Origin: Ixodes scapularis
Lineage: Eukaryota > Arthropoda > Arachnida > Ixodida > Ixodidae
Assembly: GCF_016920785.2 (NCBI RefSeq)
Contig: NW_024609835.1
Coordinates: forward strand, 172,728,995-172,792,994
Direction of reading: 5' to 3'
Length of the DNA: 64,000 nucleotides
The position numbers and the translations under genes are program-made. The notes beneath the pieces are model-generated. The model searched no databases, was not told the DNA's origin, and saw only the letters and a list, made by a program, of their open reading frames with translations. Of this stretch, positions 23,339 to 34,946 are shown one piece after another. The stretch's first letter is position 1; each line of letters starts with the position of its first letter.

Positions 23339-23605
23339 TATACTTCGTTTCACCTTCGGTCCGAGCGTGGCCGATGCTATGAGCCGAAGGGCCAATCAAA
23401 CAGCGCAAAAAGCGCAGCGTCATGGTGTGCTCTCTGCGCTTGATAGGACTAGCCAGCGGAGGAGCGCGCACAGAGAGACGGCGAATACCGGCTGGTCCTA
23501 TCAACTGCAGAGAACACGCCATGACGTTGTACCTGTTTCGCTGTTTGATTGGCCCTTCGGCTCATAACATCGGCCGCGCTCGGACCGAAGCTGAAACGAA
23601 GTATA
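23339..23605. repeat. Inverted repeat with 116-bp arms, 35-bp spacer
   Basis: The left arm 23339-23454 and right arm 23490-23605 are complementary with scattered mismatches (TATACTTCGTTTCA at the outside, GGACTAGCC / GGCTGGTCC inside). Each arm contains a CCAAT box (GGGCCAATCAAAC). It is either a foldback MITE or a duplicated promoter segment. It lies about 290 bp upstream of the next possible gene. Confidence 0.8.
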
Positions 23606-23892
23606 CGCCTCGCAAGTGGGCTCATTTTCGTCTTCTGCGCATGAGAAAGGAGGCGCGAAGGCGGGAGAGGAGGTTGATGACGATTCGGGCTAAGCTCCGC
23701 CCTCGCACATGTCGGGGAGGCCGGGGGGTAAACAAACATCGGCGTCGGCCATGGCGGCCGTGCTGTAGCGGCGACCGCGAGTCTTTTGTTTATTGTAGCC
23801 CGGTTAAAATTTGCCGAGTCCACAAGATCGAGCAGCTTTGTGCCCCTTACGATTCCTCCGTCGTCTGCTAGAAGCATTTCGAAGATTCCAAG

Positions 23893-25041
23893 ATGAAGAC
23901 GACGAAGAGCATCAAGAGAAGGCGCTTGCCTAGCCTCGCGATTGAAACGCCGGTTGCGCCGGTCACTGCGAGACCGCCGCCCGATTGTACCGGTAAGTTG
24001 CCTTTTATCTTGTTCTTCCTTTACGAACACAACAGATTTTGCCTTCTAGGAGGTCTGTAAAAATCTTGTGTGGCGGAGTCGATAGGCGCTATTAATCGAA
24101 AAACAGCCGAGAATGTGGTGTTTTCGCGATCCTCCGAAGCCCATTTTCGCACGTGATATTTAGGAATTTCGACTCGAAACTGCACGGAGGCCGTATAAAC
24201 TATGTTCCGTTTCACTTTAAATGCGATCGAAGTTAAATCTACATGGGCGAGTCCCGAGCTTTGATCATAGCTGCCATGTGCGACCTTGCAGTGCGTTCTC
24301 GCGTTTGTAATTTTCTCTTCGTTCGCACTTAGATGAGACGCAGTATAGTCATACATCGTATTTGGTATAGTAGTTTCAGTCTACGGTTGTAATCATGGCA
24401 CTGTAGAAAAGCACAGAGCTCAAAACTTACCACAAAAACGCGATCGTTTTTTTTTTTTAACGCGATCGTTGTTTTTTTTTTTTTTTTTTCAGGAATGAAG
24501 TTGGAATGGCTGTTACGTGTAATACAGTGAACCAACTCGGACAGTACAAATTTGCCGTTTCACATTACCCAGTATGAGTGAATTGCCAACGAAGTACCGA
24601 TGCCGCCTTTCTGCAAAATGTGTTGCGCAGTGTATCTTCGAACCACATCGACGCTGTCAGTGTCTGACGTGTTTTTGTGTGTCGCTTGTCTCCTTTTTCG
24701 TTCCCTTACCAAGATGAAAATTCGGATATCGTGCACTATCCAAGCCTAGTTAATGAGCGCCCCATGGAATTGACACGGGAGTAAACAATGGCTAACATGT
24801 ACATATTTTTGTTTTGATCGCTCAGCAGACTGGGCTGAGTGTGTAAGTGATAAACTAATATCATTTGTCATTTCTAGGTCCCAGATGGGCTGTTGACATC
24901 CAGAAACACTCCAACAGATGGTGGTCATACAGCGATTGTGAAGAATGTGAAGACAGTCCCATTTGGATCCAAATTCCTAGTCCACTCATTGATAATCTTT
25001 CCTTGTTGCATCAATGCCCAAGTATGCCAGGCACTGAGTGA
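23893..25041 (+). CDS. Possible two-exon gene, unknown 87-aa protein
   Basis: Exon 1 (23893-23992) starts MKTTKSIKRRRLPSLA and ends at the consensus donor CCG|GTAAGT. Exon 2 (24878-25041) follows an acceptor tttctag. Joining them keeps phase 1 and gives an open frame to TGA 25039-25041. Exon 2 is acidic and Trp-rich (RWWSYSDCEECEDSPIW). The upstream DNA is GC-rich with CCAAT boxes, AACAAACATC and CATGGCGG motifs, like a 5' UTR/promoter. No domain is recognised. The correct phase across two good splice sites is the main evidence; cDNA would be decisive. Confidence 0.4.
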
Positions 25042-25702
25042 CTACTCGCATGTGTTAGTGATGGTGGCTTGCGAGGCTTCAGTATTGTCGCTGCAGATAG
25101 GGCTCACCCCCACACCAAAGCTGTTGGAGGTGTACCTTTCCATGGAATTATTTGGTTGATCCCAATTTCCTAGAAAAGCCAATATTCAGTTTGGTGTGCC
25201 TTGCGGCTGAAGTAGATTCATCAAGGAGGTCTCGTCTCTTTCCTGGGGGTAATACCATGTCAGCTGCTTTGCATGAGCCACTTGGAAACTGTTTGGACCG
25301 CTCTAAAGCACTTGTAATTGACCTTACCTGTTGTGTCCATGCTAATGCTGAAATGTAAAGTTCACTGAACCAAGTTTTACTAATGAACCATAACAATCAG
25401 TGGAAAGGATGAATGGCTTTATTTGTTTTCTCGAAGTAAACACTGTTTCATACATAATACATGATGCTGGCAACGCTACTTTCATTAGCAGACAACTTAG
25501 TCTACACTCTGTTTCACGATAGCTTGGTGAACCGTGGAGGCTACGGCTCCTGCGACCCAGTAAGAATGTCGGAGCGAGGCACATGGCAGCATGTCACAGG
25601 AGCGTCCGTGTCACCGCGCCAAATGTAAGGACCACCCACCAGAACCGGCTGTCAAATGCTCAGAAACCAAACGAATTCGGATGGACGTCCACTGCAGCAA
25701 CA
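25042..25702. other. Possible 3' region of the preceding gene
   Basis: No further exon recognised; no clear AATAAA until 26490. Confidence 0.3.
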
Positions 25703-25705
25703 TTA

Positions 25706-25881
25706 AGGCCTGTTCACACATGCAGCGGAGCGCTACAAGCATAGCGCTGACCTCGCGCTAAGCGCGTGATGACGGGAGCGTTCACCAGCTTTGTATCGCA
25801 CCGTCGAAACTGTTGCTCATGGCAGACAATAAGTAGCTGACGGCACGTGAGGAGCGCTTCGCTGCATGTGAGAACCGGCCT
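25706..25881. mobile_element. Harbinger-type MITE, 176 bp
   Basis: The ends are AGGCCTGTTCACACATGCAG on the left and, inverted, AGGCCGGTTCTCACATGCAG on the right. Similarity continues into AGCGCT. Both sides are flanked by TTA (25703-25705 and 25882-25884), the 3-bp target duplication expected of PIF/Harbinger. It has no coding capacity. Confidence 0.8.
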
Positions 25882-25884
25882 TTA

Positions 25885-27340
25885 CCGTCCGCTAGAGTAG
25901 CGAGGTCTTCAGTAACACTTTTATGAGGCAACCACATGCTCAATTTGCCCATGAATCTGTGGCGGGTGCTAATGCTAGGGCGATGTTTAGAGCGGAAGTG
26001 GTCGATTCACGGCTACAATTGTTTGAACGTCGATCACAAGCCATGTTTTTCTCAAAGGTGTTGATATATATTAAGTGTCGTTAATAAGTAACATATGTCT
26101 TAGTCTTTCTTCAGTGTCATGTAGTGTTGTGGTTCGAAGAATCCGACGGCAACACTACTAAAAGAAGAAGAGAAAAAAAAAAAAAAGCCTAGAACTATGT
26201 TTTGTCGCAGATGGCGCTCGTGCTGTGGCGATAACGAGGACTCGACCGTGGAATGTTGTCATGTGCCTGGCTCCGATGCTCTTATTGGGTCACAATGTTT
26301 GCCAAGTGACCGTGAAACGGAGTATAGTGTCTCACCTGTACACGCTATAAAACAAATGAGATGCCAGGTGTAGCCACTTTTGCAGCTGTAGCCCTTATAT
26401 TATTGCTTGCTATGCTGTTTGGAAGAATACATAAAAAGATTAGCTTACAAAGCCAAGTCTAATTTTTTGCACTCTTGCATGTTACGAAAATAAAAGCATC
26501 ACGCCTGAACACCAACATCTGTCTCTAAATTATTCCTTGCTGTAATTAAAAATAAATATACTGTGAATATGAACCAATACAATCTCAAACAGGTTTAAGA
26601 ATGGATTCATTAAACAATTACTTCAATCTGCAAGCTTGAAATCAAGTATGCGTGTGCAATAAATACCCTGGTCTTTCGACTATCCCCGTTGACACTTGTT
26701 CTCGAAGGATAGGGACTTCGTCGATTTCACGGCAGTTCAAGCATTGGTCAGGCAACATGCTCGTGTTTATAGTTTCGGCTGTGCTATAGGAATAACAAAG
26801 GAGAGTCGTGTATTGCCGAGTCAAAGCAGAACTCTCGGGTCTAAAAGGCTTCTTAAAAATGCACTAAAGCTGGTTTTGACTTTATAATTACATGACTCGA
26901 ACATAAACTACTCACTTCACCAAGTCTAAGGATTCACAAATAATCTGTGAACATGTATTCTGCTTTTATCTTCATTCACTTATGAAACTGGTTGCGTATA
27001 TAAAATATCCAATCAATCTTCCACACCTCCCCATTGCGAAAAGGAAGAGGGAGATTCGTTGGCTTTTTTTTCTTGCCAAAAAACAGAAAAAGAAAAGGAA
27101 TAGGTTTCAATGTGCACATTACGTTGAAGTGGGACAGTTACGGAAACAAATTTTGCATCTTCAAAGTTCATGAAGTAGGCAGATTACTTTCAAGTCATAA
27201 GAGAATAAAGTCAGAAACAACTTCAGCTCGCCTTCAATCAGATTTTCCCTTTAATCCAGGGACGTTTCACCTTCATAAGGTCATCAGTAGCAATTGGCAT
27301 CCATTTAGGACTCTGTAATGGTAGATGTACAAGCTTGACC
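25885..27340. other. Unassigned DNA
   Basis: An AATAAA-type signal at about 26490 on the plus strand could serve the gene at 23.9-25.0 kb. A minus-strand open stretch at 26642-26790 follows an acceptor-like cctatag but lacks other support. Confidence 0.3.
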
Positions 27341-29930
27341 TCAAAGTCGCAGTGCCCTTCTTTCATGTGCTTGCAGTGCGACCCCCTCGTGCACTTGGTC
27401 CCAGACGGTGAAGCTGGTGCTGGACAGGATGTCGTCCCCTGTAAAAGAGTCGTCCCAGTAGTCAAACGATCCGGCTACACCCTGAGCAGCGTATTTGTCC
27501 TCCCATGCCATTACCAACTTAAAATCAGTGAAAGCCTATTTTGAAGCAACAGAATGCATAAATGAACATGTCTATTCCATTCCCTTCGTACCGAACACCT
27601 GCCAGAATCCAAGGGATGCAAATCAAAATAAATAACATTGCATTATTTGCTCTTTTGAGACTCGAACTTAAACCAACTCAAACACTACCACAATTTTAAA
27701 GCTGGGAACTTCGAGGACACCTCTCCATATACTGAGATTACATGCTTGTCCCACTCCTGGCTTGTCCTCATCCTGGCTTGTCCTCAGCAGGGTTGGCCAG
27801 CGTGTTCTCATACTTCTGGGTTTTTAGTCTTGGAAGTTAAAGCTTTGGTTTTTGTCATTACTTGGTTGCTAGTAGATGCTGGAGGAAGCTCGTACTGTTA
27901 CTTTGAAACATCAAGTTTACAAATTGAGCACTAACCCATATTGATGGCCAGATACAGAAGCTAGATTTGTCATGTCAAGGAGGTTGTCATAAAACAGTGG
28001 GCACAGGACTGAAATTAGCGGCGGAGCGGGCAACCAAGGTGCATTCGGGAGTATCGAAGAAGACAAGGTGTGTGAGTTTTGCGCGAAAGCAGGATGATCG
28101 GCCAGAGATGTGAGAATGTGGCGTCGAGAGAACTTCAACCGGGCTGACTTCATGACTGTTATCTGAGCCACATTAACCAGAAGAGAAGAGAGCGTAACAA
28201 GTGAACGACGCACTACGGCCGAGGAGGCAATTGACCAGGTTATTTCACCCAAGAACCACAGTAGTCATTTCAACGACCAAAAAAAAACGTCCAAACATCA
28301 GCACAGCAATACCAGCAGCGTGCCGAGGAATCGGGTTGTGTGTATATTTACACAGTCTCAAACTCGATCTGCCTCGACGGGCGATGACTCTCCCAGCTGT
28401 AGATGACCGCTAGCCTGGGGCCCTTAACATGCATCACGTAGTAGTGATACACGACCGCACGCCGGTACAATGCTCATCCAGATCGAAACGGGCAAATGTG
28501 GGGCTTGAACACACAATCCTGGGTTCTGCAGCGCGAGCTTTCACTCCACATTTTCCGAGCTGGTGCGTGGAAGCCCCCTCGGCCACCAATCCCCCGGTGC
28601 CAAGGAATAACATATAATAAATGACAACGGTACAGTCGTCTGCAAAAGGTAGCTTTTCAGTGCCTTGAGCAACCAGGTTGAGATAATGTGACACTTTCCT
28701 GCCATATGTGGCTTGCAAAATAGAGATGTATAAGTCATAAAGCGAGTAATATGAATTTTTTTTTTACTAAAGATATCAGCATTTGTATTTGGCTTCCACA
28801 ACTTCTGAAAGCTACCTCTGAGTGCATAGAGTGGTTTCTTCATAATCTTACCTCTATGGAGAACTTCCCAGCTGGTAACGGGGCCGTGAAACGCAGACCC
28901 CCTGGAAGTCGCACAGGTGCCGAGGGCATTACACGAGGCCTGCAACATCTCCTCCGAGCCCGGCAGCCGGTGGATTCTGTTGGAATGATGGGGTAGGGGG
29001 AACACAAGCACTTGCAGATTAACGGACCTAAGAAAACCAGTAGGCAGGTACGAAAACATGCTACTCGCCCCCGCAGCGTTTGCCTCACTGGCGCTTTATG
29101 GTGAAACAAATCAGCGGCGAGCGACTGATGGAACACGCATCAGAAGAACAATGCGTCTTGAGTGGAACACCTTAGGACGGCGCTTTATCGCGCGCGTGAA
29201 GCGTTGGCTTAGCCAGGTTTTTTTGGGGTCCATGTCACATGAGCGAATGACATTTTAGTGAACAGCGACATTTGAGCGAATGGACGTTTTAGCGAATAAC
29301 GGGGGCGCGCGTTAACCCATCCGCCGCGCTGCGCTTTCGCCGCTTCGCGGCGACAGTCTGCGGCGGATCATAACAAAAATGTGAACTCATTTGGCCCACC
29401 CGAAAACGCCGCTTTGCGGCGTCCGACTATTCGCTAAAGTGTCATTCGATGAAACGTGCGCGTTCGCTAAAACGTCATTCGATCAAGAGAGTGCCTCCCA
29501 TCTGTCGCTGGGGGGAAAGACTAAAAACAGACGACTGCGCACTCGGCTCGGTCGTACCACACCGATCGCCTAATCCGCTGCTTTTCCGTAACATTCCGTT
29601 TTACTTAGCTATACTCCTTTCACGTGCAACTGAACTGTTTGTGAATGATGCGAAGTGTACAGAGACGACGTAACTCACCTTAGCGAGCGCCATGGGGCGG
29701 TTCTCCGGGTGCCAGCGCTGCGGGAGATCGGCCTTCGAAAGCTCGGCAGCCCGTTCAGCTCGCCGAAGAGGGCTGTAGCTACACTTCGGTGCTTCACGGA
29801 GACACCGAGACACTTGCTGGCGAAATGGGGTCTCCGCCAAAAAGTAGAAAGGCTCACTCGCGTCGCACATCACCGTGCTGACGTTGGGGGGACTCACATC
29901 AACATCCGACCGCCGGAGACCGGGACGCAT
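27341..29930 (-). CDS. Possible two-exon minus-strand gene, unknown 142-aa protein
   Basis: Exon 1 (29930-29679) begins MRPGLRRSDVDVSPPN, encodes 84 residues and ends GCTAAG|GTGAGT, phase 0. The terminal exon (27517-27341) follows an acceptor attttaag and reads on in phase 0 for 58 residues to TGA. It is acidic and aromatic (FDYWDDSFTGDDILSSTSFT). Both exons have protein-like composition, and the phases match. No family is recognised. A middle exon is possible: 29037-28857 is flanked by AG and GTAAGA, but in phase 0 it stops after two codons. The intron contains an inverted repeat. Confidence 0.38.
29241..29484. repeat. Inverted arrays of a GCGAATGACGTTTTAGCGAA-like 20-mer
   Basis: Two copies of the motif at 29241-29300 face two inverted copies at 29428-29484. 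The centre is GC-rich with hairpins (CCGCTTCGCGG, CGCCGCTTTGCGGCG). It is likely a foldback or Helitron-like end pair. It lies in the putative minus-strand intron. Confidence 0.65.
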
Positions 29931-30316
29931 ATTGGTGCTTCGTATGCTCCCAGGGTAAATTCTTTCGCGTCAAACGAAGTAACGTACATTTCGAGGTATT
30001 TCCGGTCTCTTTTTTCCGTATGCCGCGTCCTCGTTCAAGCAGTAGCAGTGGATTTCTGAGAGCCACAGAAAAGGCCTTTCGCAATGGCTGCGGAGAAGAG
30101 ACGACACCGCTTTGTTTACCCCCGAGCTCCCGCCCGGAGCCATCCTCCAATCAGAGCGCGGCGAGGTGACGTCACGCCACCGGCCTGCGCGAAAGAGCAG
30201 ACGGCGTGCCCTCTCTCTCGTTTTACCCCGCCGAACCCGCTGAACTTCCCGGATGTGTGGAGAGGGCGCTGCGGGCGAACAAAATGGTGCCGCCCAGAGA
30301 GCGCTAAATGGAATGG

Positions 30317-30661
30317 TCTATAGGCTCCCTACGGGAGCCAGAGTTGCGCATTTGTTTTCCCCGCGCCGCCACGCCGATATTCGCCGAGATCCATCACGTG
30401 AGGAGCAAAGCATCCGGTGACGTGCAAGAAAGCCACCTTTACGGTCGCTCCGCCGACGTTTCTCGCGCCCCGGCGTATGTTCCCCTGCGTTCCGCCTCCT
30501 TTTCCTCCTCTCCTGTTTTACTCGCGCGGCGGCGCGCGCGGCGCCGCTATTCGCCAAATTTAGTCACGTGAGGAGCAAAGCATCCAGGGCTTGCGGGGAA
30601 GCCGGCGCTACGGCCACTAGGCTAAATGCGCAACTCTGCTACCGTAGGTAGCTATACAGGA
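30317..30661. mobile_element. MITE with CTATA ends and internal direct duplication
   Basis: The left end CTATAGGCTCCCTACGGGAG..AGAGTTGCGCATTT is mirrored at the right by AAATGCGCAACTCTG...GTAGCTATACAGGA. Inside, a segment around TCACGTGAGGAGCAAAGCAT occurs twice, 170 bp apart (30394 and 30564). Confidence 0.7.
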
Positions 30662-32127
30662 ACTCTACTCAGTGCCGAGTTTTAGCGCCCCTTAGCGAGA
30701 GGCGTTTTCACTAAGCGGCACAAAAACTCGGTCCTTCTACCTCGTCGGGTTCTGTTATCCGTAGGTGCGTGCCAGCTCAACGCGCTTCCTGGTTTCAAGC
30801 GCGTTCACGCTGTAAAATGTTTTTCTCTACAGGTAAAGAATACTGAAGAAGTCAAATTCATTCATTAGTTTTTTTGTTGATTTTTTTTTTAGTTTGCGCA
30901 GCCAACACCTGATGGCATTGTCTGTGCCCGCGCGCCGCCAACTCCATAGATGGTGTTGGCGGCGCCCAACCTGGTGCAGCGCGGAAAAAACGGAAAAAAG
31001 AAACCCGAGTTCCAGGCACTGCCACGAGGCGCCGCTGAAACTGGGCCATCCTGGAGGTGAGCGCTGGAGTGTTTCCAGATGTAGCGCTCGTAAGTAAAGA
31101 GTAGGTCGTGTTCGCAACTTTCCTATCAAAATGACAGTCATGTGGATGATCCTTGTTAGACAGCGGTGCGACGCTGGGTCTGCGACGCGTAAGTAATTCT
31201 AGTGTTGGTATATACGAGCAGTATTAGAGCCTTGCTATGGCGTCTGGAACTCGTCTCCGACTGGTGGGTTTAACGCGTCCGAAAAAGTGGTTTCTCAAAT
31301 TCCGCCTGAGGACGTCATAGAAGTGTCTTGCTGTCACCAGTCGCGATCCTGGTGGCGTCCCAGCGGCTGTGGTCTATGTGGCAGACACCTGTTCTGCTGC
31401 TTGTCGCTCTCCAATGCGGCAGTCCAGGGAAATCTTCAACAGCAAGAAGTTGGCACGCCGTGACGACAGCGACAGTCGCGTTCGCTTCTGCTACTCGCAG
31501 CTTCTTGTTAGCCTTTCTACGACCAACAGCCAGGATCGCAAAATGCAACAGCATGACACTTCGGCTTCTGTGAGGTAATTTTTTGCGACTTCGGGACCAC
31601 TTTTGATGTATGGGCAGCAGAGGACGCTAAACACATTTCGAAGACGCGCTCCAGGCACCATAGCCTTACTCTGTTTGTGTTTTTTTACGTGAAGCCAATC
31701 ATGCAGGAGCTAGAGAGCGCGATTCTCACACCACGGTACTACCATCGCTGAAAGTTGCGAATAGTATAGACGCTTTGCAGCAGCTGTGCATGGACGCCGC
31801 CATAACTGACCTTCAGTTTTTGTTTCCTCTAATTTCGTTTATTCCACTTCATCATTACCATAGCAGGTCAGGTTACTGCCATATTAGATTCAACTGTATC
31901 ATTTTCTAAAGCATCGGCCTTTTCAGAGGGTCGTTAACTGCCATTTCAGTTGCTCGGCATCTCGGTAAGACAAGAGAAGGTCAGTAATGGCGGCTGTAAT
32001 TTGGCGCGTGTGCAAAGCGTCTATAGCTTGCAAGTGTCGCCACTGCTGGTTACTGACGTTTATTTCTACTTTCTGGTTCCTTCGAACTACAACTTCTCCG
32101 GTGTGAAACTGTGGGATTCGACTTGCC
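30662..32127. other. Unassigned DNA
   Basis: Includes an 11-bp-stem hairpin GCGCCGCCAAC / GTTGGCGGCGC (30932-30965). The frames at 31315-31580 are open on both strands and not supported. Confidence 0.3.
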
Positions 32128-32648
32128 TTAAGCCTGATTCACATGGTGCGATTTTCTTCTGCGAAATCGGTGAAGCGATGAACCGCACATGCGAAATTTC
32201 GCCTTTCCTTTCACATAGAATGAGCACATATGCGATTTTCCACACTTGCGAAGCACATGGTTGGAGCCCTTCAATTCGTTTGAGGATACTAATTTCGATA
32301 TTTAACAAAATTATAAAATTTTCAGATTTATTTATTAGCTTCTGGTAAAAAGTACGCGGTATACTTATATTTAGGGCCGATTCAGACGTTTGCATCGACT
32401 GCATTCGCATCAACGAAAACGACGAAAACAACAAGTACGACGATTGCGACAAGGACACCGGGAGACTTACAGCTCATAACTGCTTGAGCAAGCCAGTTGT
32501 TGCGTTGCTTGGCATGTCGCGTTAAGGCGAACAGTTGTCCCGGTGGCTTCGTCACGTGGACGATGTTCCATATTGAAATATGGGAAGTAGCAGCGCGCCT
32601 TGACTTTCATAGAGCATGATGGCCGCTACTCTAGATGACGGCGAGACT

Positions 32649-32781
32649 AGGAGACTAGGGAGAAGGAAGTGACGGCAACGACACAGCAAACGCAGATTGG
32701 GTGTTGATTTCGTTTTCTTCTGTCAACATCCAATCTGCGTTTGCTGTGTCGTTGACGTCACTTCCTTCTCCCTAGTCTCCT
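32649..32781. repeat. Near-perfect hairpin, 59-bp arms
   Basis: The arms 32649-32707 and 32723-32781 are complementary with only two mismatches, around a 15-nt pyrimidine-rich loop. It sits just upstream of transposase exon 1. Its transcript would be a long double-stranded RNA. Confidence 0.9.
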
Positions 32782-34128
32782 GGGAGTCCAAAAAGCGCAA
32801 CATAGCACCCCAGACTGCTCTGTAAAAAGGAATACCTACTTCTGCGGAAAAAAAAACTGCTGCTCCTAGACGGAAGCCCGCGGTGATGGTGGGTCAGGCC
32901 GTGCTGGCAAAACAGAGCTAAAGAATCGGAGTTTTACTCATTGGTAAGTCGACTTGTGCTTTTCTGCGAGCAGGTTTCTGGAATACTTTTTCTCTGCAGA
33001 CCCTCTTTATGCTGCACAGGGACCCGGAGCAGTTTCGAAGATATTACCGGATAATGCCGAACGCCTTCGAAAGGCTCCACGCTCGCCTGGAAGCAAAGCT
33101 TACGAAGCAATATGTCGTCAGAGAGCCCATTTCGTCGCGGGTGCGGCTTGCTATCACTTTGAGGTAAAATGGTATTCTCTTTAAACTGCACTGTTTGGAG
33201 TGAATACGAGGTGCAATTAAACTGGTTTATATGGCGAACTCATTACTAGTTTCTCGGCTTCCAGACATTAATATACACAGCAATGTTTTTGTTTTTATTC
33301 AGGTACCTGTCATTGGCAACGTCAATGCAGGATCTTGCACTGCAATTCAAGGTTGGAGTGTCAACAGTGGCATACATCGTGCATGAGAGATATCCGCACA
33401 TATGAAAGGTGCTTCGCCCAAAACACATGAAGGTAACCAAAGAAATCTGATTTTGTTTTTGGTAACTTGTGGAAAAGAGGACAGTTTCACATGGAGCTAT
33501 TTTAGTTTCGATTTCGCAGTTGCGACGGCGCTGTTGCGGCAAACAGGCAGGTTCAATGCGATTATGAAATAATCGGAGCTGCGTCAATTGTCAAACATCT
33601 TTCGTAACGTCACCAGCGCCGCTGCGACGGTACGAAAAGACAGCCAAAAAAACGCGCCTCATCCAAAACCAACCGTATTTTTAATGTCGCATGCATGCTG
33701 TGAAAGAGTCGCTGGCGTCTCGTAATGAAAAAAAAAAAACACTTCAAAATGGAGGTGGTATTCGGTCGTGTGGTATTCACGGGGGGCCATATCTTGCGCC
33801 GGTTGCTGTTGAGAGCACGTGCTGTTAGTGAATTCGCACAACGCTTCTGCAACGTATATTTCATACCGTCAAGATTGTTTATCTTTGCCAGCAGTACGTA
33901 GCAGTTCTTTTTGAGCTCTAGCTGCGAATAATGCGCGCCAGTACGGCGTCCACTAAGTACCGCTTTTAAAGATGTAGATCATTACGAACAACAAGACTCA
34001 CAGTGGTGGTGTTGGGAAATTGATGAAGTCAAGTTCCCCCCCCCCCCCCCCCTGCCCCGGTGCAGTCTTTCTACACACTACCAAAGCACGGAATCATCCT
34101 GAATTCTAAATCAGGGGGTGTTGCAATT

Positions 34129-34340
34129 ATTCGGGTTGGGGGGGGGGGGGGGGGGGAGGCTGTTGGGAGGGGGTGGCCTTAGGTCTAGATGCATTGGTCA
34201 AGAAATTCTGGGGGATGTCGCCCCCAACCTGGAGATAAATAGGGGCTGTTGGAAGGGGCTGGCGTTAGGTTTATATACATTGCTTAAGACATTCTGGGGG
34301 GGGGGGGGGGGGGGTCACACCCCACCTGGAGATAATTATG
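34129..34340. repeat. Two-copy 90-bp tandem repeat with G19 tracts
   Basis: GGCTGTTGG.AGGGG.TGG.. to CCTGGAGATAA occurs twice (about 34158 and 34247). G19 runs lie at 34138-34156 and 34296-34314, and a C17 run at 34036-34052. It lies in transposase intron 3. Confidence 0.7.
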
Positions 34341-34946
34341 GGAGTCAGGTGTACAAATCACTGCAGCAAACTCGTCCTTTACAGCTGCTCCTAACTATTC
34401 GCAGCCGAAATATCTAAATGAATCATGTTGAAAGCTGTACTGTTAAAAATGGTTTCTCAAAAAGTTTACACAACAGAGTGCCATTGATTTGTGATTATAG
34501 GGACGAACTTGGCGAAGGGAGGGCTGCAGACCTGAGGATATTGAGGGCCCCACTGCTATTACTGTGCCACCTTCGAAAGACGGGGTCACACATTACGCAT
34601 CCTACGAATACAGTTTGCAGACAAATAGTAATTCGAGGCACCGCAGCATCCCTGCTTTGTATGTCGCACGGCAACCAATGAAAGGAGCAGCCTGGCAGGC
34701 GGCTTATAAAGCACGGATGCGTCAGTGAGTCGCGTTTGATCGATGTCTGTAGACTGTTTTTTGTCTTTTGTATAAGCAGTCTGACACCGGCCTGACTTGG
34801 GCATAATATGATAGCTTACAAAAGTAGGTGGTGAGTGCCTGGAGCTGGGCTAGTTGGTTAAACATGCTTCTGAAAGTTTCCAACTGAACGTAGAAAAACA
34901 GTATATATATATATATATTTTATGTATATATAAAAACTAAAAGTGG

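Noticed and set aside
28857..29037. Middle exon for the minus-strand gene
   Set aside because: It has AG and GTAAGA borders, but the phase required by exon 1 meets TAA at the third codon.
31315..31580. Overlapping 70-80 codon frames as transposase N-terminus
   Set aside because: They do not match Harbinger motifs, and exon 1 is better placed at about 32830-32943.
32380..32560. Complete MITE starting TTAGGGCCGATTCAGACG
   Set aside because: No inverted mate was found downstream; only one end is visible.
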